Below, in pieces: positions 28,159 to 35,382 of a stretch of DNA of 64,000 nucleotides. The notes below the pieces were generated by a model. It worked only from the letters and a program-made list of their open reading frames with translations, made no database searches and was not told the DNA's origin. Position numbers and translations under genes: made by a program. Positions within the stretch are counted from its first letter, which is position 1; each line of letters begins with the position of its first letter. This DNA is from Streptomyces sp. RPT161 (GTDB lineage: Bacteria; Actinomycetota; Actinomycetes; Streptomycetales; Streptomycetaceae): NCBI RefSeq assembly GCF_027533845.1, contig NZ_JAPZVN010000011.1, positions 1 through 64,000 on the forward strand, given 5' to 3'.

Positions 28159-29058
28159 ATGTTGAGTCTGGAGCGCCTGCGTATCCTGCACGCCATCGAC
28201 GCCTACGGGTCGGTCAGCGCCGCGGCCGACGTGCTGCATGTGACCACGTCCGCGATCTCCCAGCAGATGGGCAAGTTGGAGCGGGAGACCGGTCAGCAAC
28301 TGCTCGCCAAGAACGGCCGCGGGGTGCGGCTGACCGATGCGGGACGGCTGCTGTCCGGTCACGCCGACCGCATCCTGTCCATGGTCGAGCTGGCCCACTC
28401 CGACCTTGAGGCGCACCGCGGGGCGCCGGTCGGGACGCTGGCCATCGGGGCCTTCCCGACCGCGGCGCGCGGACTGTTCCCTCGGGTGCTGGCCGCGCTG
28501 CGGGACGAGCATCCGCAACTGCGCCCCTATCTGGAGGAGATGGAGCCCCGGGAGGCGGTGCCGCGGCTGATGCGCGGTGACATCGACCTGGCGGTGGTGC
28601 TCGACTGGTACAACAAGCCCCTTCCGCTGCCGGACGGGCTGGCCAAGGCCGAACTGCTCGACGACGTCGCCGATGTGGCGGTGCCCAGTGGGCATCCGCT
28701 GGCCGGGCGGGAGTGGTGCGACCTGGAGGACTTCGCCGGTGACGACTGGATCGGCTGGCCGCCCGGTGAGTTCTGCCACGAGTGGTTGGTGTTCACCCTG
28801 CGGGGCAAGGGGCTTGAGCCGCGCATCGCGCACGCGGCTGAGGAGCACCACACCCAACTGGCGCTGGTGGCCGCCGGTTTGGGGGTCGCGATCACCCCGC
28901 GTCTGGGGCGTGGCCCGGTCCCGGAGGGCGTCAGTATCGTGCCGGTCCGGCACACCATGCGCCGCCACGTCTACGCGGCCTGGCGCGCCGACGCGGACCG
29001 CCGCCCTTCCATCAGGGCGGCGGTGGACGCCCTCCGCCGAGCAGGCGCCGAGCGGTAG
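28159..29058 (+). CDS. LysR family transcriptional regulator
   Basis: A 299-aa LTTR. The N-terminal helix-turn-helix is clear (LERLRILHAIDAYGSVSAAADVLHVTTSAISQQMGKLERETGQQLL), and the effector domain starts near 90 (GTLAIGAFPTAARGLFPRVLAAL) with the usual two-lobed pattern ending in HTQLALVAAGLGVAITPRL. It lacks a Shine-Dalgarno sequence and is probably leaderless. By position it should control the divergent EamA exporter. Its stop codon is made by the inverted repeat of the following 200-bp element. Confidence 0.92.
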   Translation: MLSLERLRILHAIDAYGSVSAAADVLHVTTSAISQQMGKLERETGQQLLAKNGRGVRLTDAGRLLSGHADRILSMVELAHSDLEAHRGAPVGTLAIGAFPTAARGLFPRVLAALRDEHPQLRPYLEEMEPREAVPRLMRGDIDLAVVLDWYNKPLPLPDGLAKAELLDDVADVAVPSGHPLAGREWCDLEDFAGDDWIGWPPGEFCHEWLVFTLRGKGLEPRIAHAAEEHHTQLALVAAGLGVAITPRLGRGPVPEGVSIVPVRHTMRRHVYAAWRADADRRPSIRAAVDALRRAGAER

Positions 29059-29257
29059 CACTTCGGGCGGAAGGTGTCGGGGTGTGACCGGTCCCACGCG
29101 GGGGTTGGGGGTGCCCAGAACCACCCCGCTGCGACGGCGAGCAGATCGGACGGCGGGCTCGGCGACCGTATGGCCGCGCTGCGCGACGGCCGGATCGCGC
29201 GAACGGCGACGCCCAACAACCCGCACCCCCAGCCGGATTAAATCCGCCCGAAGGGCT
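29057..29257. repeat. Possible MITE-like element or long hairpin bounded by 15-bp inverted repeats
   Basis: The segment is bounded by AGCACTTCGGGCGGA (29057-29071) and the complement of AGCCCTTCGGGCGGA (29243-29257), a 15-bp inverted repeat with one mismatch. Internal G-rich and C-rich tracts (around 29095-29110 and 29219-29233) are partly complementary. It fills the whole space between the stop codon of lysR and the converging stop of the next gene. No target-site duplication is evident. It may be a small mobile repeat or an elaborate bidirectional terminator. Confidence 0.45.
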
Positions 29258-29715
29258 TACTGCTTGCGAAAGTCCCATGAAACGATGTGTTCCGGTGCAA
29301 GCCGGAGCCATCCATGGCGGCCGTCGTGCGGCATGCGTGCAAGGCCGAAGTGCCTCCCGGCGAACAGCCCTTCCGGAACAGCGAGTTCCGCGCACGGCGC
29401 CCCCGTGCGCGGTGCCTCGCCGACGAACTCGACGGTGCCGCAGAGTTCGACACCCCGCAGTTCCCCGTACTCCTCGCCGTCGTCCACGATCACCGCGATC
29501 CGCGGGTCGGCCAGCAGGTGGGCCCAACGGCGGCTGCGCACAAGGGAGTACAGCCACAGCGCGGCGCCGTCCCAGGCGAACCAGAGCGCGCTGACATGCG
29601 GCGTGCCGTCCGCCGAGACGGTGGCCACCCGGCAGGTGCGCTGTCCGGCGAGGTAACTGTCCAGTTCCCGCGGCGACATCATGATCCTGCGGCCGCGCCG
29701 CTGTGCGGTGCTCAT
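29257..29715 (-). CDS. Pyridoxamine 5'-phosphate oxidase family protein (small split barrel)
   Basis: A 152-aa split-barrel protein: ELDSYLAGQRTCRVATVSADGTPHVSALWFAWDGAALWLYS, then RSRRWAHLLADPRIAVIVDDG and VELCGTVEFVGE. This pattern fits the small FMN- or F420-binding PPOX class that is abundant in actinobacteria. A basic N-terminus RRGRR precedes the domain. GAGGGGAAGG forms the ribosome-binding site. It is divergent from an isochorismatase-fold gene with a 17-bp palindrome in between. Cofactor choice between FMN and F420 cannot be decided by eye. Confidence 0.87.
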   Translation of the reverse strand: MSTAQRRGRRIMMSPRELDSYLAGQRTCRVATVSADGTPHVSALWFAWDGAALWLYSLVRSRRWAHLLADPRIAVIVDDGEEYGELRGVELCGTVEFVGEAPRTGAPCAELAVPEGLFAGRHFGLARMPHDGRHGWLRLAPEHIVSWDFRKQ

Positions 29716-29739
29716 CGGCGCCTTCCCCTCACCCCGAAA

Positions 29740-29756
29740 CCTGACGTAGCGTCAGG
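29740..29756. promoter_or_regulatory. 17-bp palindrome in divergent promoter region
   Basis: CCTGACG-TAG-CGTCAGG is a perfect inverted repeat in the 71-bp space between two divergent genes. Its form suits a TetR-, MarR- or GntR-type dimer. No regulator gene is adjacent, so the binding protein must be encoded elsewhere. Confidence 0.5.
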
Positions 29757-29786
29757 ATAACGGTAGGTCGGGCCGGGAGGAACGCC

Positions 29787-30431
29787 ATGGCGGAACGGGA
29801 ACCACTGGCCGCGCTGGTCGAACCCGCGCACACCGCGCTGCTCACCGTCGAATGCCAGCGCGGCGTCGTGGGGCCCGGCAGCGCACTGCCGGAGCTGGCC
29901 GTCGCCGTACGCGCCGACGGCACGCTCGCCCGGGTCGCAGCCCTGGCGGACGCCGCCCGCGCCGCAGGGGTGGCCGTGCTGCACGCGGTCGCAGAGCGTC
30001 GCCCGGACGGCCTCGGCGCCAGCCGCAACGCACCGCTGTTCCGGGCGGCCGAACGCCGCCCGGTGCGGCAACTGGCCGGAACGCCCGCCACCGAACTCGC
30101 CGACGAGATCGCCGTCGCCGCCTGCGACCTCGTCGTCCGCAGGCTGCACGGCCTGTCGCCGCTGGCCGGAACCGAGGTCGACGCGCTGCTGCGCAACCTC
30201 GGCGTCCGAACCGTCGTCATCACCGGGGTGTCGCTCAACATCGCGGTGCCCAACGCCGTGTTCGACGCCGTCAATCGCGGCTACACGGCCGTGGTGCCCG
30301 CCGACGCCGTCGCCGGGGTGCCCGCCGACTACGCGGCCGCTGTGCTCCGGCACACCCTGGCGCTGGTCGCGACGGTCACCACGACCGAGGCCCTGCTCGC
30401 CAGTTGGCGCGGGTCAGGCCAGCTTCACTGA
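29787..30431 (+). CDS. Isochorismatase-fold protein lacking the catalytic cysteine
   Basis: A 214-aa cysteine-hydrolase fold protein. The family normally uses an Asp-Lys-Cys triad; here the aligned positions are E22 (TVECQRGVVG), R119 (RRLHGLSPL) and A153 (GVSLNIAVPNAVFDAVNRGY). The overall order of strands and the final RGY are kept, so the fold is expected to be intact, but hydrolysis by the usual mechanism is not. It could bind a ligand or act in regulation. It is divergent from a split-barrel gene and overlaps the converging Rieske gene by 18 bases. Confidence 0.82.
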   Translation: MAEREPLAALVEPAHTALLTVECQRGVVGPGSALPELAVAVRADGTLARVAALADAARAAGVAVLHAVAERRPDGLGASRNAPLFRAAERRPVRQLAGTPATELADEIAVAACDLVVRRLHGLSPLAGTEVDALLRNLGVRTVVITGVSLNIAVPNAVFDAVNRGYTAVVPADAVAGVPADYAAAVLRHTLALVATVTTTEALLASWRGSGQLH

Positions 30432-30914
30432 ACCGCCCTCGACGGTGATCTTGGTGGGCGCCAGCGGCTGGGTGGCCGGACCCTCGGCCACGCTGCCGTC
30501 CGCGATATGGAACTTGCTGCCGTGGCACGGGCAGTCGATGGTGCCGTTCTTCACCTGGTTGACTGTGCAGCCCTGGTGGGTGCAGACCGCGGTGAACGCC
30601 TTGTACGTACCGGCGGTCGGCTGGGTCACCACCACCTGCTTGTCCGGGAACACCTTCCCACCGCCCTGCGGTATCTCCGAGGTCTTCGCCAGCATGGTGC
30701 CGCCGCCGTTGCCACCCGCCGGTGCGGACGAGGAACCCGCTGCCGACGAGGAGCCGGACGCCTGGCTGCTGCTGTCCTGGGAGGGCGTGGAGGAGGCCGA
30801 GTTGTTGGACCCGCCGCACGCCGCCAGTGCGGCGCCGAGGCCGACGGCCCCGGCCGCCGCGACCACGGTGCGGCGGGAGGTTGATACCGGGGAGCCGGAA
30901 GTCTGGTGCTCCAT
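30414..30914 (-). CDS. Rieske [2Fe-2S] lipoprotein
   Basis: A 166-aa exported protein. The N-terminus has a Tat-like SRRTVVAAAGAVGLGAALAAC, where LAAC is a lipobox with the lipidated cysteine near 33. A Ser/Gly/Ala linker (about 35-75) follows. The Rieske cluster motifs CTHQGC and CPCHGS provide two Cys and two His ligands. Tat export suits a cofactor loaded in the cytoplasm. It probably transfers electrons at the outer membrane face; the partner is unknown because no cytochrome or oxygenase lies beside it. Confidence 0.92.
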   Translation of the reverse strand: MEHQTSGSPVSTSRRTVVAAAGAVGLGAALAACGGSNNSASSTPSQDSSSQASGSSSAAGSSSAPAGGNGGGTMLAKTSEIPQGGGKVFPDKQVVVTQPTAGTYKAFTAVCTHQGCTVNQVKNGTIDCPCHGSKFHIADGSVAEGPATQPLAPTKITVEGGSVKLA

Positions 30915-31006
30915 GGGTCACGTCCTTCGATGAGGTTGTCGCCAAGTGCGTCGGGCGGCGCGCCGTTCCGACGCCCCTTCCCATACGGCTCGCGGGCCAC
31001 TCGCGT

Positions 31007-33100
31007 TCAACGGCCCGCGCCATCCGTGCGGCCGAGCGCGTCGCGCAGGAAGTCCCGCTGGAACAACAGCAGCCGCTCGACGGCCCGCGCGCCCAGCACC
31101 GCGTGCGATACACCGGACAGCGGAAGTACGGTGTGCGGCCGCCCGGCGGCCAGCAGCGCGGCGGACATCCGCAGGGTGTGGGCGGCGGTCACGTTGTCGT
31201 CGGCGAGTCCGTGCACCAGCAGCAGCGGGCGGCGCAGCCGCGGCGCGTCGGCGATCAGCGAGCAGCGGTCGTAGTTCTCCGGCTGCTCGTCCGGGTGGCC
31301 GAGGAACCGCTCCTCCCAGTGGGTGTCGTACAGCCGCTGGTCGAACGGCGCGGCGCCGGCCACCGCCGCGTGGAAGACGTCCGGCCGCCGCAGCACAGCC
31401 GCCGCGGCGAGATAACCGCCGTACGACCAGCCGCGGATCGCGGTGCGCGTCAGGTCGAGGTCCCGGCAGTGCTCGGCGGCCCCGAGCACCGCGGTGACCT
31501 GGTCCTCAAGAGCCGCGCTGAGCTTGTCACCGTGGAACGCCTTCTCCCAGAGCGGCCCGCGCCCGGGCGTGCCGCGCCCGTCCGCGACGACCACCGCGAA
31601 TCCGGACTCGGCGAACCACTGCGCCTCGCACAGCCACCAGTCGCGGGTGGCCACGGCGAGCTGCATGCCGTGCCCGGCGTACGGGCACAGCAGCACCGGA
31701 AGCCGGGTGCCCGGCGCGTACCAGGACGGCAGCAGCAGCGCGGTGCGGATGCCCCGTTCCCCGGTGCGCAGCCAGCTGATCCGGGGCGTGACCACCGGCC
31801 GTTCGGCGAACGAGGCGACAGCGCCGACCGGTTGGCCGTCGCGCAGCACGGTGAACGCGCGGCCGTCCGCCGTGCGGCTGTCCAGCACGACGGTCCGGCC
31901 GCCCAACGCGGCGGTGTGCACTCCTGGTTCGGTGCTCAGCCGCGTCAGGCCCTCCTCGGGATCACGGGACCAGACGTGCACCTCGGTGGGCTCCTCGCTC
32001 GTGGTGAACAGCACCCGTTCACCACTGACGCCCAGCACCTCGCGCAGTTGCCGTCCGGGGGGCGTGACCGCGCCGTCACCGATCGACAGCCGCCGGGTGT
32101 CGTCCCGCTCGTCCGGGCGCACCAGGCGGCCGGACGCGGTGCGCGCCGGGGTGCCGGGCACCAACTGCACCCAGGCGGGGTCGTGTTGCTCGTGTGCCAG
32201 CGCGGTCGCACCGGTTTCCGGATCCACTTCGAGCACCCGTACCGTGCGCTGGTCCCGGCTCTGCACGGTGACCAGCGGGCCGTGCGCGTCCCACACGGCG
32301 GCGGCGACGTACTCGAAAGCCGCCCGGTCCCAGGCCACTTCGGTCCGGCCGCCGGCCAGGTCCACGATGTGCAGGGTCACTTCGGCGTTGGCGGTGCCAG
32401 CCACCGGATACGCCATGGAACGCGGCGCACGGTCGGGGTGGGCCGGATCGGATATCCACCATCGCTGCACGGCGGATTCATCGACCCTGGCGACCAGCAG
32501 CCGGGAGCCGTCCGGCGCCCACCAGTAACCACGTGACCGCCCCATGGACTCAGCCGCCGCGTGCTCGGCCAGGCCATAGCCGATGTGCGGTCCCTCGGCC
32601 CGCGCCAGCATCCGGTTCGTACCGCCGTCCAGCTCCACGACGTACATCGCACCGCCGCACACATAGGCGATGCGCGCGCCGGTCGGATCCGGCCGCGGAT
32701 CGACCAGCGGCCCGACCGTGCGCACCGGACGCGGTGTGCCGTGAGCGGTGTCCACCGTCCACAGCCGTCCGCCCAGCGCGAAGGCGACGGTGCGCACGGC
32801 CGTGTCCGTGGCGTAGCCGACGATGCCCACGGCGCGCTCCCTGGCCCGCTCGCGACGGGTCAGCTCCTCGGGTGGCAGCTCCGCGTCACCCGCGTCCAGC
32901 TCGGCGGGATCCGCCAGCAGGTGTTCCGTGCCGTCCTGGTACATCCACAGGCAGCAGACCGGGTCATCTCCCGCCCGGCTGCGCAGGAACAACACCCGCT
33001 CCCCGTCGGGTGACACGGTGAACGCGCGGGGCGCGCCATAGGTGAAGCGTCCGGTACGGGCCAACTGGCTGGGAAACTCCGCGGAGTCGAAGGCAACCAT
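31007..33100 (-). CDS. S9 family serine peptidase (dipeptidyl-peptidase IV-like)
   Basis: About 697 aa. The N-terminal 430 residues form a WD/beta-propeller typical of DPP4-like peptidases (FTVSPDGERVLFLRSR, GRLWTVDT, YWWAPDGSRLLVARVDES). The C-terminal alpha/beta hydrolase carries the nucleophile S559 in GWSYGGY, the acid in HGLADDNV and the base in LSGVSHAV. No signal peptide is seen, so it probably cleaves peptides in the cytoplasm. ATG 33100 is favoured because the longer frame upstream looks non-coding; the ribosome-binding site is poor. It is divergent from the HipA-like gene. Confidence 0.9.
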   Translation of the reverse strand: MVAFDSAEFPSQLARTGRFTYGAPRAFTVSPDGERVLFLRSRAGDDPVCCLWMYQDGTEHLLADPAELDAGDAELPPEELTRRERARERAVGIVGYATDTAVRTVAFALGGRLWTVDTAHGTPRPVRTVGPLVDPRPDPTGARIAYVCGGAMYVVELDGGTNRMLARAEGPHIGYGLAEHAAAESMGRSRGYWWAPDGSRLLVARVDESAVQRWWISDPAHPDRAPRSMAYPVAGTANAEVTLHIVDLAGGRTEVAWDRAAFEYVAAAVWDAHGPLVTVQSRDQRTVRVLEVDPETGATALAHEQHDPAWVQLVPGTPARTASGRLVRPDERDDTRRLSIGDGAVTPPGRQLREVLGVSGERVLFTTSEEPTEVHVWSRDPEEGLTRLSTEPGVHTAALGGRTVVLDSRTADGRAFTVLRDGQPVGAVASFAERPVVTPRISWLRTGERGIRTALLLPSWYAPGTRLPVLLCPYAGHGMQLAVATRDWWLCEAQWFAESGFAVVVADGRGTPGRGPLWEKAFHGDKLSAALEDQVTAVLGAAEHCRDLDLTRTAIRGWSYGGYLAAAAVLRRPDVFHAAVAGAAPFDQRLYDTHWEERFLGHPDEQPENYDRCSLIADAPRLRRPLLLVHGLADDNVTAAHTLRMSAALLAAGRPHTVLPLSGVSHAVLGARAVERLLLFQRDFLRDALGRTDGAGR

Positions 33101-33171
33101 GAGCGGACCATGGCAGAACGGCCGTCGCCGGGCACCCCATATATCCGTCGAAGGCATGCCCTTGTGCCCAG

Positions 33172-33184
33172 TAACCTGGCGGAA
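33172..33184 (+). promoter_or_regulatory. -10 element, probable leaderless start of the HipA-like gene
   Basis: TAACCT (33172-33177) lies six bases before the ATG and no Shine-Dalgarno sequence is present. Confidence 0.35.
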
Positions 33185-34032
33185 TGCTTCCTGAAGTGAC
33201 CGCGATCCGCTATGTCACGCCCTTGCGTGAGGGCGGATCGGTGCCCGGAATCGTCGAGGCCGACGATCTGGGTACATATGTGGCGAAGTTCATCGGTGCG
33301 GCGCAGGGCCGCAAGGCGCTGGTCGCCGAGGTCGTCTGCGGTGAACTCGCCCGGCGGCTGGAACTGCGGGTGCCCGAGCTGGTACGGCTGAACTTCGACC
33401 CGGTCATCGCGCTGGGTGAACCCGACACCGAGGTACAGGACCTGCTCAAGGCCAGCGGCGGGCTGAACCTCGGCATGGACTTCCTGCCCGGCTCCGTCGG
33501 CTTCGACCCCATCGCCTTCGAGGTGGACGCGAGCCAGGCCGCACGGGTCATCTGGTTCGACGCGCTGGTGAACAACGTCGACCGCTCCTGGCGCAACCCC
33601 AACATGCTGATCTGGCACCGCGAACTGTGGCTGATCGACCACGGCGCCGCCCTGATCTGGCACCACAACTGGAAGGGCGCGCAGGCCTCCGCCGCCAAGC
33701 CGTACGACGCCACCGACCACGCGCTCGCCCGCTTCGTCACCGCCGCCGAACTGGCCGCGGCCGCCGCGGAACTCGCACCGCGGATCACCGAGGCGCTGCT
33801 GCGCGAGGTCACCTCGCTGATCCCGCAGGAGTGGCTGCTGGACGAACCGGGGTTCGGCACGCCCGACGCGGTGCGCAGCGCCTACGCCGACGTGCTGGGC
33901 GACCGGGCCGCCACCATCCACGACCGGATCCAGCTGTCCGCGCCGCCGAAGAAGGCCGAAGCCCCACCGGAGTGGCTGCGCACCTGGGTCGAGGGCAAGG
34001 CCGCCGGATCGCGGCAGGAGGACGGCCGATGA
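33184..34032 (+). CDS. HipA-like kinase domain protein
   Basis: A 282-aa kinase-like protein of the short HipA family, without the N-terminal subdomain of E. coli HipA. Candidate catalytic features are K35 in YVAKFIGA (ATP lysine), the catalytic-loop-like FDALVNNVDRSWRNPNML (D126, N130-N131, D133, N138) and LWLIDHGAAL, where D152 would bind metal. HipA phosphorylates glutamyl-tRNA synthetase; short relatives such as CtkA act on other proteins. It overlaps the DUF3037 gene by four bases (ATGA). No HipB-like DNA-binding antitoxin is present, so a toxin role is possible but unproven. Confidence 0.82.
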   Translation: MLPEVTAIRYVTPLREGGSVPGIVEADDLGTYVAKFIGAAQGRKALVAEVVCGELARRLELRVPELVRLNFDPVIALGEPDTEVQDLLKASGGLNLGMDFLPGSVGFDPIAFEVDASQAARVIWFDALVNNVDRSWRNPNMLIWHRELWLIDHGAALIWHHNWKGAQASAAKPYDATDHALARFVTAAELAAAAAELAPRITEALLREVTSLIPQEWLLDEPGFGTPDAVRSAYADVLGDRAATIHDRIQLSAPPKKAEAPPEWLRTWVEGKAAGSRQEDGR

Positions 34033-34412
34033 CCGCCCGTGACGTCTTCGAGTACGCGCTGGTCCGCGTCGTCCCGCGAGTCGAACGCGGTGAGCAGATC
34101 AACGCCGGTGTCCTGGTGTACTGCAGGGCCCGGTCCTTCATCTCCGCCCGCATCCACCTGGACGAGGCACGGCTGCGCTGTCTCGACCCGGACGCCGACG
34201 TGGCCGCCGTGCGCTCCGCGCTGCGCGCCGTCGAGTGCGTCTGCGCGGGCGGGGAGCTGGCCGGGCAGGCGGCGGGCGACGACCCCGGCCGCCGGTTCCG
34301 CTGGCTGACCGCGCCGCGCAGCACCGTCGTCCAGCCCGGCCCCATCCACACCGGCCTGACCGCGGACCCGGCCGCCGACGCGGACCGGCTGCTCGACCTG
34401 CTGGTGCGCTGA
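34029..34412 (+). CDS. DUF3037 family protein
   Basis: A 127-aa protein of uncharacterised family DUF3037. It opens DVFEYALVRVVPRVERGEQINAGVLVYC, the most conserved part, and continues with an acidic helix and a C-terminal TGLTADPAADADRLLDLLVR. Its ATG overlaps the TGA of the HipA-like gene, so it is translationally coupled. That tight pairing suggests it is the regulator, substrate or partner of the kinase. No membrane or DNA-binding segment is visible. Confidence 0.82.
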   Translation: MTARDVFEYALVRVVPRVERGEQINAGVLVYCRARSFISARIHLDEARLRCLDPDADVAAVRSALRAVECVCAGGELAGQAAGDDPGRRFRWLTAPRSTVVQPGPIHTGLTADPAADADRLLDLLVR

Positions 34413-34462
34413 GCCGACGGCCCGGTCGGCCCGTGCCCTGAGCCACATCTGGCGCCGGGCCG

Positions 34463-34521
34463 TTGACAGTGGGTCACCACCCTCCTACGGTTTCGTGCAC
34501 GGGACGTACTAAGCGGTCGCT
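34463..34521 (+). promoter_or_regulatory. Near-consensus promoter and palindromic site before fabG
   Basis: TTGACA (34463-34468), a 17-base spacer and TACGGT (34486-34491) form the best sigma-70-type promoter seen in the window. Downstream, AGCGGTCGCT (34512-34521) within TACTAAGCGGTCGCTCA is an inverted repeat of the type bound by TetR regulators of fatty-acid and CoA metabolism; the regulator is not local. Confidence 0.6.
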
Positions 34522-34557
34522 CACATGTGGCACCGCACCTTAGGGCGAGGAGAGCAG

Positions 34558-35337
34558 ATGTCCACCAGCGAGCAGCCCCTGTCCGCCGAGCAACGCGTCG
34601 CGATCGTCACCGGTGCCGCCCGCGGCATCGGCGCGGCCACCGCCGTGCGGCTGGCCGCCGAGGGCCGCGCGGTCGCGGTGCTGGACCTGGACGAGGCGGC
34701 GTGCAAGGACACCGTCGAGAAGATCACCGCGGCGGGCGGAAGAGCCATCGCCGTGGGCGCCGACGTCTCCGACGAAGCACAGGTGGAGGCCGCCGTCACC
34801 AAGGTCGCCGAGGAACTCGGCGCGCCCACGATCCTGGTGAACAACGCCGGTGTGCTGCGCGACAACCTCCTGTTCAAGATGAGCGCGTCGGACTGGGACA
34901 CCGTGATGAACGTGCACCTGCGCGGCGCTTTCCTGATGACGCGCGCCGTGCAGAAGCACATGGTGGACGCCAAGTTCGGCCGGGTCGTCAACCTCTCGTC
35001 CAGCTCCGCCCAGGGCAACCGCGGCCAGGTCAACTACTCGACGGCCAAGGCCGGACTCCAGGGCTTCACCAAGACCCTGGCCATCGAACTCGGCAAGTTC
35101 GGCGTGACCGCCAACGCCGTGGCGCCCGGCTTCATCGCCACCGACATGACCGCCGCCACCGCCGCCCGCGTCGGCATGGACTTCGAGGACTTCCAGAAGG
35201 CCGCCGCCAGCCAGATCCCGGTCCAGCGGGTCGGCCAGCCCGAGGACATCGCCAACGCCATCGCGTTCTTCACCAGCGACCAGGCCGGATTCGTCTCCGG
35301 CCAGGTGCTCTACGTCGCCGGCGGCCCGCTCGACTGA
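34558..35337 (+). CDS. fabG: Short-chain dehydrogenase, 3-oxoacyl-ACP reductase type
   Basis: A 259-aa SDR. Rossmann motif TGAARGIGAA (near 19-28), NNAGVLRDN, and catalytic Ser-Tyr-Lys in VVNLSSSSAQGNRGQVNYSTAKAG. The C-terminal PVQRVGQPEDIANAIAFFTSDQAGFVSGQVLYVAGG is typical of FabG-like NADPH reductases. The chain is slightly long, with an insertion (RVGMDFEDFQKAAASQ) in the substrate-binding loop. ATG 34558 has GAGGAGA upstream. It is followed by a second SDR after 45 bases, forming a two-gene unit. The acyl substrate is not known. Confidence 0.88.
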   Translation: MSTSEQPLSAEQRVAIVTGAARGIGAATAVRLAAEGRAVAVLDLDEAACKDTVEKITAAGGRAIAVGADVSDEAQVEAAVTKVAEELGAPTILVNNAGVLRDNLLFKMSASDWDTVMNVHLRGAFLMTRAVQKHMVDAKFGRVVNLSSSSAQGNRGQVNYSTAKAGLQGFTKTLAIELGKFGVTANAVAPGFIATDMTAATAARVGMDFEDFQKAAASQIPVQRVGQPEDIANAIAFFTSDQAGFVSGQVLYVAGGPLD

Positions 35338-35382
35338 CAACGGCGCACACACAGCAGACGCGAGGGAAAGGCACCCAGCACC

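Noticed and set aside
29787-30431. Calling this gene an active isochorismatase or nicotinamidase
   Set aside because: The aligned catalytic Cys, Lys and Asp are all replaced, so a hydrolase name would be misleading.
33184-34412. Calling the HipA-like/DUF3037 pair a proven toxin-antitoxin system
   Set aside because: There is no HipB-type antitoxin or operator, and toxicity cannot be judged from sequence; kept as a hypothesis in the findings only.
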